Of a stretch of 64,000 bases of DNA, positions 17,618 to 29,300 are shown one piece after another. Numbering within the stretch: the stretch's first letter is position 1; each line of letters starts with the position of its first letter. The position numbers and the translations under genes were made by a program. The DNA is from Lathyrus oleraceus. Lineage: Eukaryota; Streptophyta; Magnoliopsida; Fabales; Fabaceae. Below the pieces are notes generated by a model. That model made no database searches. It saw only the letters and a list, made by a program, of their open reading frames with translations, and had not been told where the DNA came from. Location of the stretch: positions 181,794,782 through 181,858,781 of the forward strand of contig NC_066582.1 of assembly GCF_024323335.1 (NCBI RefSeq). Reading direction: 5' to 3'.

Positions 17618-20600
17618 GTTGATCCTAAAACCCATTGAACATAATGATCCAACGCCATCTCCCAACTTTGAATTCCCTGTATTTGAGGCAGAGGAAGATG
17701 ACGTTGAAGAGATTCCTGATGAGATCACCCGTCTCCTTGAGCACGAAGAGAAGATCATTCAGCCGCATCTCGAAGACTTGGAAACAGTCAACTTGGGGTC
17801 TGAGGATTGTGTTCGCCTGGTGAAGATTGGGGCACTTCTTGAAGGGTCTGTCAAGGAAGATTTGATCAGCTTGCTACGAGAATATTCAGATATCTTTGCT
17901 TGGTCCTATGAAGACATGCCGGGTTTGGATACAGATATTGTGCAACATTTCCTGCCTTTGAAGCCCGAGTGCGCGCCTGTGAAGCAGAAGCTCAGAAGAA
18001 CTCATCCAGATATGGCAGTGAAGATCAAAGAGGAAGTTCAGAAGCAAATTGATGCGGGGTTTCTGGTAACTTCTACATATCCTCAATGGGTGGCCAATAT
18101 TGTGCCTGTTCCTAAGAAGGACGGAAAAGTCCGTATGTGCGTTGACTACAGAGATTTGAATAAAGCTAGTCCGAAAGATGATTTTCCTCTACCACACATT
18201 GACATGTTGGTAGACAATACAGCTAAATTCAAAGTCTTTTCCTTTATGGACGGATTTTCCGGATATAATCAAATCAAGATGGCACCAGAGGATATGGAGA
18301 AGACAACATTCATCACACCTTGGGGAACATTCTGTTATCGAGTGATGCCCTTCGGTTTGAAGAACGCCGGAGCCACGTATCAACGAGCTATGACTACCTT
18401 GTTTCATGATATGATGCACAAGGAGATAGAAGTCTATGTTGATGATATGATTGCTAAGTCCCGAACGGAAGTTGAACATGTTGAGCATTTGTTGAAGCTT
18501 TTTCAGCGTTTGAGGAAGTTCAAACTTCGCCTGAATCCGAACAAATGTACCTTTGGAGTCCGTTCCGGCAAGTTGTTGGGTTTTGTGGTAAGTGAAAGAG
18601 GTATTGAAGTTGATCCTGCAAAGGTCAAAGCAATACAAGAGATGCCTGCACCCAAAACTAATAAGCAAGTCCGAGGTTTTCTTGGCCGCTTGAACTACAT
18701 TTCCAGATTTATATCCCACATGACTGCCACATGTGCGCCGATATTCAAGCTCCTCCGGAAAGATCAGTCTCATGATTGGACCGAGGATTGCCAGAAAGCT
18801 TTCGACAGTATCAAAGATTATCTGTCTGAACCTCCGATTTTGTCTCCGCCTATGGAAGGAAGACCTCTGATTATGTACTTGACAGTTCTTGAAGACTCGA
18901 TGGGTTGTGTACTCGGTCAACAAGATGAATCAGGGAAGAAGGAGTTTGCTATCTACTACCTCAGTAAGAAGTTTACTGATTGTGAGTCTCGGTACTCTAT
19001 GCTTGAGAAGACGTGCTGTGCTTTGGCTTGGGCTGCTAAGCGTTTGCGCCAGTACATGATAAATCATACAACTTGGTTGATATCCAGAATGGATCCAATT
19101 AAGTATATCTTCGAGAAGCCTGCTTTAACTGGGAGGATTGCCCATTGGCAGATGTTGTTGTCAGAGTATGATATTGAGTATCGAGCTCAAAAAGCTATCA
19201 AAGGTAGTATCTTGGCTGACCATTTAGCGCACCAGCCGATTGAAGATCATCAGTCTGTTCAGTTTGACTTCCCTGACGAGGAAATTCTGTATTTGAAGAT
19301 GAAAGATTGCGATGAGCCTACACTTGATGAAGGTCCGGAACCTGGTTCCAGATGGACGATGGTGTTTGATGGCGCTGTTAATCAATATGGAAATGGAATT
19401 GGGGCAGTGATCATTACTCCTCAAGGTTCACACATTCCGTTTACAGCAAGGCTAACTTTCAAATGCACGAATAATATGGCGGAGTATGAAGCCTGTATTA
19501 TGGGACTTGAAGAATGCATTGATTTGAGAATCAAATATCTTGATGTCTATGGAGATTCAGCCTTGGTTGTCAATCAAATCAAGGGTGAATGGGAGACGAA
19601 TCAGCCAGGTCTCATTCCGTACAGAGATTATGCAAGGAGAATTTCAACATTCTTCACAGAAGTTGAATTTTATCACATTCCTCGAGAGGATAATCGGATG
19701 GCAGATGCTCTTGCTACGCTTGCTTCCATGATAGTAGTCAGATGGTGGAATGATGTCCCCAATATTACTGTGATGCGCTTGGACAGACCCGCTCACATAT
19801 TTGCAATCGAAGAAGTGAAAGATGACAAGCCTTGGTATTTTGATATCAAGAATTTCCTCCAGAACCAGGTCTACCCGCCTGGGGCATCTGTGAAAGATAG
19901 GAAAACTTTGAGAAGGTTGTCAGGCAGTTTCTACCTCAGTGGTGAAGTGTTGTACAAGAGAAATTTTGATATGGTTTTGCTCAAATGCGTGGATAGACAC
20001 GAAGCAAACCTGTTGATGACTGAGGTCCATGAGGGTTCATTTGGTACTCATTCCAACGGACATGCCATGGCTAAGAAGATGTTGAGAGCAGGCTACTATT
20101 GGCTGACAATGGAGTCTGACTGTTGCAAATATGTGAAGAAATGTCACAAGTGTCAAATTTATGCGGATAAGATTCATATTCCTCCGACACTTCTGAATGT
20201 GATTTCATCACCATGGCCTTTCTCTATGTGGGGAATCGACATGATCGGCATGATTGAGCCGAAAGCGTCCAACGGACATCGGTTTATTCTCGTAGCAATT
20301 GATTACTTCACCAAATGGGTTGAAGCCGCTTCATACGCGAATGTAACCAGGCAGGTGGTTGTGAAGTTTATCAAAAACCAGCTGATTTGCCGTTATGGTG
20401 TGCCAGAGAGGATCATTACTGATAATGGATCCAATCTGAATAACAAGATGATGGATGAGTTGTACGCTGAATTCAAGATTGCACACCATAATTCCTCTCC
20501 CTACAGACCCAAGATGAATGGGGCTGTTGAAGCTGCTAATAAGAATATCAAGAGGATTATCCAGAAGATGACTGTCACCTACAAAGATTGGCATGAGATG

Positions 20601-21080
20601 CTGCCATTTGCTTTGCATGGATATCGAACGTCTGTACGCACTTCAACAGGGGCAACCCCTTTTTCTCTTGTTTATGGCATGGAAGCCGTTCTCCCAGTAG
20701 AGGTGGAGATCCCATCAATGCGAGTCTTGATGGAAGCCAAGTTGACTGATGCTGAATGGATTCAGAGTCGTTACGACCAACTGAATTTGATCGAAGAGAA
20801 GCGTTTAACCGCCATGTGCCATGGTCAGTTATATCAGCAGAGAATGAAGAAAGCATTCGATAAGAAGGTCAAGCCTCGTGTGTTCCGAGAAGGTGACCTT
20901 GTGCTCAAGAAAGTTTTGTCTTTCGCGCCCGATTCCAGGGGCAAGTGGACTCCAAACTACGAGGGTCCATATGTTGTTAAGAGAGCCTTTTCAGGCGGTG
21001 CTTTGATGCCTACAACAATGGATGGGGAGGATTTCACTCGTCCTGTGAATTCAGATGCAGTCAAGAAATACTTTGCCTAA
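17618..21080 (+). CDS. pol: Pol polyprotein of copy A: RT, RNase H, second RNase H, integrase
   Basis: Open for 1,153 codons (frame from 17619) with no AUG near the start, as expected for an exon spliced onto gag-pro. RT: D211 in FMDGFSG, PFGLKNAGATYQ, and YVDD at residues 273-276 (nt 18435-18446). The first RNase H is a degenerate connection-type domain around 400-520. A second RNase H, as in the Tat lineage, has D584, E622, D646 and D696. Integrase has an N-terminal HHCC zinc region from H794 (CHKC), a catalytic triad D874, D935 and E971 with 35 residues between the last two, and a C-terminal domain with PNYEGPYVV and a conserved VKKYFA end. All catalytic residues I looked for are present. 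The stop TAA at 21078-21080 is followed by the non-coding 3' region. Confidence 0.95.
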
Positions 21081-21117
21081 AAAAAAGTATATGCAAATGA
21101 AAAACAGAATAGCTCGC

Positions 21118-21280
21118 TAAGTTGAAAACCCGAAAGGGCGGCTTAGGCAAAAATGAGCGTCTCGGTGGAGAACCCGCAAGGGTAATCCAGGCAAAAATTA
21201 GAGACTTGAAAAAATATTTGCATCCCGCTAGATTGAGTACCTCACCCTGGGGCAATCTAGGCAAAAATTAGGGATTTGGC
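21118..21280 (+). repeat. CCCGAAAGGG-type short repeat after pol (copy A)
   Basis: About three imperfect units of 50-65 bases, each an ACCCG(A/C)AAGGG-like palindrome followed by CTAGGCAAAAATTAG-like sequence. The equivalent place in B (1-275, - strand) carries four to five related units. This is a lineage-wide feature of the first bases after integrase. Confidence 0.6.
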
Positions 21281-22004
21281 AAGTAACTGCATCCTGACAA
21301 GACTTTCTGTTCGCCAGTCGTCATTTCGTCAGAAGATTCTCGATTCGTCGTCAACTGAAGCTTCGAATACATCGAGATTCAAATTGGTAGAGAAAGGATC
21401 ATTATGTTCAATGTAGCCCTCTTCCAATATATATCACTGATTTCAAATTTGTACAGATCTATGGAGTCCTGCCATTTGCAGGCTACCATTCCATCAAATT
21501 AATTTGAGCTTTTTATCCAATTATTTGCACTCTTATTTGTTTCAATTCAACAAACGTGTTGCATGTTTTAATTGATAAAATGTCATTGTTTTAAACAAAT
21601 CAAAATTTTCAAAATTTGTTGTTCTAAACGAAGTGAACATTCACAATATTGAAAGGATACTCAAGAATATCTCAGTGCTCTCCCGAGGGTGGCATGATCT
21701 CCAACAGGTAAGACATTTGTTCATATTCCTGGTTTGGTTGTATTTTCTTTCTTCAGATCTTTGTTGGGGTTGTTCCTCAAACAGAGTTGTTGGTGGGGTT
21801 GTTCCCCAGTATTAGTCGCAAGCAGAGTGTTGTTGAAGACTTCGTTTTCTCCAGCAGCAGTTTTCCCCAGCATGGGTGTTTCCTTGTGAGTTTCGGCGGT
21901 TGACAGTTTGTCATCTTGGTGCCCCGTCACTTTCTCCAGTGGGTCAACATTCCCAGACTTTATTTGTCTCCTCAACACAGTCACGAGTAGAGCTGTTGTT
22001 GATA

Positions 22005-22022
22005 TCCCCATCGGAGTCGCGA
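22005..22022 (+). repeat. Best match to primer-tRNA 3' end in the 3' region
   Basis: TCCCCATCGGAGTCGCGA matches 15 of 18 bases of TCCCCAGCAGAGTCGCCA, the complement of the element's own primer-binding site. About twenty shorter matches of the type TCCCCAG-(T/C)(A/G)GAGT are scattered from 21940 to 26180. Confidence 0.5.
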
Positions 22023-23393
22023 GCAGAGTTGTTGTCACTCTTCCCAGTGCAGTTGCCAGCGGAATTGTCTGTTTCCTCAGCATGATCGCTTTCTTTTTAA
22101 AGACTCGGTAAGTCAGCGGTTTGATACCCGGTACTTTACCCTTTCCCCGGCGAAGTCGTCTGCGGAATTTGTTGTTATCTCTCCATCAGAGTTATTCTTT
22201 CAGCAGAGCAGGATTTATTTTCCTACTCAGTGGTTGATTTGGGTTGATATCCCAGTATTGCATCCATCTTTTCCTCAGCTTAGTCTGCAGATTGTTTGTT
22301 GTGGCAGTTTTGCCCGTTGAATACTCCTTCAATCCCCAGTATGGTTGGATGTTGGCTTTGGCATCCAGAGAATGGATTGATTTCCTGACTGTTTGTGATC
22401 CCCAGTAGAGTGACTTATATTGCAGAATCTACCTATTGCGATCAGTTTGCTATGTATATTCTCCCCAAGTAGAGTGGTTCGTTGCAGAATCTACTTGTTT
22501 CATCTGTTCTCCCTCAGTTGGGTTGTTCCCCAAGGAAGTAGCCGACAGTTTTCCCCAGTAGAGTTGCTTATACAGTTAGATTCTATTTGGATGATATCAT
22601 TCTCCCTCAGTGGGTTGTTCCCCAGCGGAGTTATGTGGAGTTGCTTCTACAGCAGTCCGTGCTTGTGCTTACGCACTTTTTGTTTCTCAGTTGACACTGG
22701 GACCCCCCTGCAGATATCTCGGGTTTTCTCTTGTTCTCCTACAGATTCGTCTTGGTGGCTGTTTTGCCTGTTGTGACTTTCTGTACCCTGATTGGTTTGT
22801 TTCCTGATATCTCTGATCCTTTGCTTCTTCAGCAGTACCCGCAGATCTTTGCTTGATAGCATGTAGATCTCCGCAGATTGGCTCTCCAGCTGGTTTTTCC
22901 CCTGGAAGTATAATACCGGACGTTTGATTCCTGAACCTGTTCGTGTTAGAATTGTCTGTTTTGTCAGCATTCATCAAACATAAATCACGCATATTCATGC
23001 ATATTCATAAAACATTCAGATATTCATGTCGCATTTCTCGCCATATATCTTTTGTTTGTCGTGTCTCCTGCTATGGTGATACAGATCTTCTCTATAGATC
23101 TCCCCTAGCAGATGTCGGGTGTCAAAATCTCTCCATATAGAGTCAGCCCCATAAGCAGAAAATGTCTGTTGTCTTTCCTTCTGCAGTTCCCCACTGAGAT
23201 ATATCCTCGTGGATGACGGTTTCTTCCGTTTCCTCCCAACACATATATTGGGATGGATTTTCCTATTTGAGTTACATCCTCATTAGGACATGTCTTGATT
23301 CAGTCCGTCTTTTCGGATTATTCCCGAATTGGCTATTTGTCAAATGTCTTGTGCTTCCCAGTGGGTTGTTCCCCAGCGGAGTAGTTTTGGGCC

Positions 23394-23748
23394 TCTACCC
23401 TCATACCGGTAGTTATAAGTCCTATTTCTCCTGGCTTTCTTGGCAGAATTTGTGGTTATACACCTTTTATTCCCCAGCCAGATTTGTTGGTTTTCTACCC
23501 TCATATCGGTAGTTGTAAATCCTATTTTCCTGCTCTCCAGCAGTTTGCGGTTTGTTATAAACCCTATTTTGGTTTCCCGTGCGGATTTGTGATTTGTTCT
23601 ATCCCCACGTGGAGTTGTTGGTCTTCTACCCCGTATTCGGTAGATGTAAACCCAAATTTTGTGGTCACCTCCACCCTTTTGGCCTTCTGCCTACAAACCA
23701 GCAGTCGTAAGTCCTATCTTTGCGGTTTTTCTACCTACAAACCGGTAG
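23394..23748 (+). repeat. CTACC / GGTAG hairpin repeats
   Basis: Five imperfect repeats about 35-130 bases apart, each CTACC, a 8-10-base variable loop, GGTAG, then TTGTAAATCCTA-like sequence. Arms lie at 23394/23408, 23495/23508, 23626/23639, 23687/23701 (CTGC / GCAG) and 23731/23744. Loops vary freely while arms remain complementary, including the changed fourth copy. Confidence 0.6.
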
Positions 23749-24119
23749 TTTGTAAACCCCGTTCTCTCCCCTTGCAGAGTTAACTTTGTTGTTCATCCCA
23801 ACCGATAACAATTCCCTCTTTGTGGTTATCTTCATTCAATGTTTGATGTTGATTTTTCCTTCGCTTGGATAAGTTGCTCAGATCAGCACTTATATCCCTA
23901 GCAAATATTTTGTGGATAATTGCCATATGCTAGCAATTTTATCCCCAGTGGGTCCTTTCACCTTTTGTCAGTGATTGTGTTCCCCGGATCATTGATTGTC
24001 ATCAATGCATCCCAGCGAGTCTTCTTTCATTTACCCTCTTGTTGGTAATGTCTGTTGCTCCCTTTGATTGGTCATCATTATATACCTAGTGTGGTATCCC
24101 GATGCCTTTCTTTTCGGTT

Positions 24120-25760
24120 GATTTATCCTTTATTAACCCAGTAAGCGGTTGTGGATAATCTTCCATGCGAGTATATTATTCACGGTCTGCCGGTAATGAA
24201 TAATATATCTCATGCACTCTTCAGTCGAAGCCTTTTGTGTTTTCTTTGTTGAGTAAGATTCGTTATTTCCCTTTGTGGAATCGAATATTTCTTTGTTGTT
24301 GGATAATTGCCGGATGCTTGCAATTTATCCCTTTGAGTTGTCTTTCGTTTACCCGGATGCTTGGTATCGATTGTCTCTCTTTTTGGTTAGTCACCTATTA
24401 TATACTTCGGTATCTCTGGTGTCTTTTCCTTTCGAGTATATTATTCACGGTCTGCCGGTAATGAATAATATATCTCATGCGCTCTTTAGTTGGAATCCTT
24501 TGTTGATTTTCCCCAGCTGAGCAAGATTCGTATTCCTTGTAGAATCGAATATCCATCCTTTAACCAGTTTGTGTTTTGGATGATGTGTGTTTTGGCATAT
24601 ATACTAATTCACGTTTTCGGTAGATCACCTATTATATACCCAGTAACCGGTATCTCTGGTGTTTCTTACCATGTGAGTTTATTATCTACGTTCTGACGGT
24701 AATAGATAATATATCTCATGCGAGTTTATTATCTACGTTCTGACGGTAATAGATAATATATCTCATGCGAGTTTCTTATCCACGGTCTGCCGGTAATGGA
24801 TATTGTATCTCATGCACTCTTTGGGTTTGTGTCCCCAGTTGAGTAAGATTCGTTTTCCCGTTGTGGATTCGAATGTCCATCCTGTAAGTCGATTTGCTTT
24901 TTCAAGCCCCCCTTTCGGATGATGAGTGTTTTGGCATATATACCAATTCACGTCTTTGGTTAGTCACCTATTATATACTTCGGTATCTCTGGTGTCTTTT
25001 CCTTTCGAGTATATTATTCACGGTCTGCCGGTAATGAATAATATGTCTCATGCGCTCTTTGGTTGGAGTCCTTTGTTGATCTTCCCCAGTCGAGTAAGAT
25101 TCATATTCCTTGTGGAATTGAATATCCATCCTATAAACAAGTCTGCTGTTCTAGCTTTCTTCAGGATGATGAGTGTCTTGGAACACAAACCAATTCACGT
25201 CTTCGGATTTTATCCTATAAACAACCTACAACCCGGTTCAGGATAATCTTCCTTTGTGAGTATATTATCCACGTTCTGACGATAATGGATATTATATCTC
25301 GTTTGCTCTTGGGTCAATCTTTTGATTGTTTTCTCTGCAGAGTAAGTTTCGTATTCCTTGTGGAATCGAACGTCCGTCCTATAAACAAGTCTGCTGTTCT
25401 AGCTTTCTTCAGGATGATGAGTGTTTTGGAACACAAACCAATTCACGATTTCGGATCTTATCCTATAAACAACCTACAACCCGGTTCAGGATAACTTTCC
25501 ATGCGAGTACATTATCTCCGTTTTGACGGCTATAGATAATATATCTCATGCGCTCTTTTGTCGAACACTTTGTTTGTTTCCCCAACTGAGTAAGATTTGC
25601 ATTCTTTACAGAATCAAATATCCATCCTATAAACAAGTTTGCTTTCGCTCTCTTCAGGATGATGAGTGTTTTGGAACACACACCAACTCACGCCTTGGTC
25701 GGTCACCTGTTACATACCTACAACCCGGTATCCTTGGTGTTCCTTCCTTTCTGCTCCCTA
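24120..25760 (+). repeat. Tandem array of about 245-bp units with compound hairpins
   Basis: Roughly six imperfect units. Each holds a GTAAGATTCGTATTCC ... GAATCGAA stretch, a CTATAAACAAG-like stretch, ACCAATTCACG, a CGGTATCTCTGGTG-like stretch, and a hairpin. Hairpins lie at 24172-24207, 24437-24472, 24680-24711, 24727-24758, 24777-24802, 25011-25044, 25266-25291 and 25511-25540. The hairpin has an outer stem of 6-11 bp, a 3-4-bp inner stem, a TCTG/TTTG loop and a 4-base bulge (GTAA type) on the 3' side. Confidence 0.8.
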
Positions 25761-26325
25761 TTATGACCTCGGTCCCTTGTGGAGTCAGATTTTCCTGAGT
25801 TTATGTACCTTTTCCAGGTCTTTCTCAGATGTTTGGTTGATTGATATCTCTCACCCTTATACCGGTCTTAGATATTCATTCTTCCTGAGTTTGTTACCTT
25901 TATACCGGTAACACCTCATTCTTTGGTGTTTCCCCAGTGAAGTTTCTTGTTGCTTCTTCCAGGAGTCAGCTTGTGTCTTTCCAACGGATTTATTTTCCTT
26001 TGGAATTCTTTTCCCCAGTAAGGTCTCCAGTCTGTTTTCTGTTCCCTAACCAGAGTCGTGTCTTGTTCACGCATTTCTTTTTTCTTACTATCCCCAACTA
26101 GAGTTTTGTTAGAGTCTCTGTTCCTGGTGAGCATATTACTCCGATGGATCGTCTTTTCTTCTGTGTGAACCATATTCCCCACAGTATTTGTGTCTTTTGC
26201 ATACATACATTTGCATCATGAGGTCTCTTAGGGACCAAAATTTGTCTCATTACTGTTATTTAAGCCCATTCTACCGCGTCGAGATGAAGATTTCTAAACT
26301 TCACTTCTCCGGCTAGAATGACCTT

Positions 26326-26338
26326 AAATAGGGGCATC
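26326..26338 (+). other. Polypurine tract of copy A
   Basis: AAATAGGGGCATC directly precedes the TG of the 3' LTR. It is purine-rich with a G-run near the border, as expected for the plus-strand primer in the Tat lineage. The exact cleavage point is not visible. Confidence 0.6.
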
Positions 26339-29300
26339 TGTAAGACCCCAATTTTGGCCCTAAGATCCCTCATGGCCCATATCATATCATATCATGGCCT
26401 CAAGGATCATTGCATGCCCTAGCTTCCCTCCTAGTGGGTGGTCTGCCTTGTGAGTGTGGTTCTTGATCACCAAGCATGTCTTGCATTTGTATATCTTTGC
26501 TTTTCATATGTTTACTAACCAAAAATACAAAAATATTGTCATCTAACCATGTTACTTGCAGCTGAAGCAATCATCAGTCAAACAGTCAAATCAGCCATTA
26601 AACAGTGGATGGTGGCCATTCTTGCAGAATTTGGGCACCATGATCAATAATCAAGAGTTCTTATATGTTGTGACATCATTTGGAATCAAGATCTCAAGGA
26701 ATTAGGGTTTGGAATTCATCAGAAGTGGTTCAATCAAGCAAAACCCTAGAAAAGTCAAACTTGGTCAACTGTGGATTTAATCAGTGATTTGATGGTGGGA
26801 ATTGGTTTGAGGGAGCTCATTCATGTCCATATAGGCCTCATATATCATGTCAAACATCATCATGGAAGAATTTGAAGTCAAACAAGAAATTTCCAAAAAT
26901 AGAAACTTGACCTGTAATTGGAATTTGCCAAAAATGGAAACTTCTTGATCCTAAACTTACATCATGATAAAAGCTTCAAATGAATTTTTGCCCAACATGA
27001 AAGTTGAAGATCTTGTTCTCCCATTTCCAAAAAGTCCAAGAACACTCAATTCCCATGTATGGTTGGCAAGATGTGATCAATTCATTTTCAAAAATTTGTG
27101 AACTTCGAAAGGCCATATCTCTCAAACCATTTGGCCAAATTGGGTGGGGTTTTTTCCTACAAGTCACATTTGATCCCCTCTTTCCAAAAATGTCATCATC
27201 ATGCACCAAAACTTCACTATTCAAAATGGCCTTTTTGGACTTGTCTTAATTAATTTCAAGTGTAGTGAAAAATTGAGTTTTTGAATTAGGCATTTCTAAC
27301 ACTTTTGGCCATTTGGGAATGTTCTGAAAATGCATTTTAGTCATGTTGGAAGGCCCATTTTCGCAGCCAGCACCCTACACCCCACCACCTAAGTGAAAAT
27401 GCTCCAATTAGCAAAATGGTCATTTTTAGCAAAGCATAATTAGCATTCACTTAGCAGCTCACTAAACAGCAAATATATAGTGGATTTTCTGCCATTTCCA
27501 ACCCTAGCAGCAGCCTCATTACACACAGAAAACCATTTCTCTCTAAAACATTCATTTTGCACTTTGGAAATTTTCTGCTCAAACTTTCAAAGAAACACGA
27601 TTGTTACTTGTTTACTTCATCATTTGTCCTCATCTTGGAGCTGTTGCAAACCTCAAATCTCCACTGTAAGCAAGTTTTCCAGCACTGCTATTCAAGAACA
27701 CATCAATGGTGATATTCGATTTGGGCATTTTCAAAGGCTGTTGAGCTACAAGTCACTCTCCATACATCTTTTGGAAGCTTTGTGGACCTCTGTTTGAGCT
27801 TGTATCATCAAAACAACAACTGTTTCCTCCATTTCTTCAAAATCAAGTAAGGTTTCAAATCCATCCTTTTCCAAAATCATGTTATGTAATGTATAGATCT
27901 CATTCCCCTGATCATTATGAGCTTTGAATGGTTTAAAATGGTTAAGTATTTATGAAGTTATACTGTTTTCAAGTTTGATGATGCTTATTCATTTTGCTCG
28001 ATTCATGACTTGTAGTGTGTTTTAAAGAAAATGAATGATGGATTCTTAATGTGTATGGTGTACTGGTTCTAGTGATATGTTGGATTCCAATTTCTGGGCG
28101 TTTTTGAATTTCACGATTTGGGGAAGGGGATGAGATGCACTGTACATTGAAGAACCCTAATTTGCCCAGAAAACTTTGAACGTGTTGCATGCCTCGTTAC
28201 TGTTACATCCACATGCACCAATCAAATTATTTCGTTCACATGGCCAAAACGCGGTGTTTCGTTAAGTGGTTCCAGTTATTACAAAAATGCCATTGTGACC
28301 AAATTGTTTAATTAATAATGTTTATTTCTTCAATGTTTATTTCAATTGATGCATCATTTTGTAAAAATCATAACTCATCCATTTTAATTCCAAATTTCAT
28401 GAAAATTTTTGCATTGTGTTCATCTTGATGTCTAGTATTTTATCATGTTTTTTCTTGAATTTTTGGATGGTTGAATTTTTAATGGTATTAGGGTTTTGTT
28501 CATGTGTCAATATTTTGTACCTTTTACCAATTCAATTGTGAAATGATGATGATATATCCAATGACCCTGAAATTTTTTGTACACAAACTAGACACATTCA
28601 TGTTTATTTTGATGTAGAGTTTGTAAATTTATCTTATCTGGTCATTGAGTTATGAATTTTTGAATTAGGGTGTGACAATTTGTGTCACACCAATGATGTG
28701 CAACTTCATGATTTTTGATAACATACTTCTTTACCTCAAATTGATCTGAATTTTTGCATGAACCTACTCTTGTATGTCTAGTTTACATGTGAATTTTATT
28801 GGAATTAATTGTGGCATTTTCCAATTGATTGAGATTTTTGTCCCCTGTTTGACCAAAATGTTGACTTGTGTGATACATGTTGCCATTTCATTTGTGAAAT
28901 TCTCATACTTTATTAGATGGACTTGAAATTTAATATGTGATTACTAGACATCTTAAGCTTTGCCATGGTGTTGATCCCATTCATTTCTTATATGTTATCA
29001 CTGAGTTATGAATTTTTGAAGTTGATGCATGTTTGGTTGACTTCTTTGAGCATGCTTGAAATTGTTTTGACTTCCTGATTTTCATTGACTATCTTCCCAT
29101 AATCCAATTGAGCTGAAATTTTATATGCATGTCATATTATGGATTAGGATTGATCATGATTTATTTGGTGATTTTTGGAATTGGTTATGGTTGGTTTTTA
29201 GTTAAGTCTTTCTGTTGACTTCTATGAGCTTTCATTTGCCATGCTTTGACTTCTTTTGATTATGAAATGGTGATGATGCATGATATGAACATGAAAACAA

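Larger units (their letters stand above)
21081..26338 (+). other. Hypervariable 3' non-coding region of copy A
   Basis: 5.26 kb between the pol stop and the 3' LTR without believable coding sequence. It is built from several repeat families: a CCCGAAAGGG-containing repeat just after pol (about 21118-21280), scattered TCCCCAG-GAGT motifs (about 21940-26180), CTACC / GGTAG hairpin repeats (23394-23748), and a 245-bp tandem repeat with compound hairpins (about 24120-25760). In pea relatives such 3' regions are known to be hypervariable and to seed satellite DNA. Small frames here are not conserved and I do not call them genes. Confidence 0.8.

Noticed and set aside
24120..25760. CRISPR-like regular repeats
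   Set aside because: Period of about 245 bp, diverged units and a plant retroelement context. This is a tandem repeat of the 3' region.
21633..26206. Open frames of 60-140 codons in the 3' region of A, several of them repetitive
   Set aside because: They follow the repeat units, are rich in Ser/Cys/Phe from TC-rich DNA, and have no conserved start or domain.
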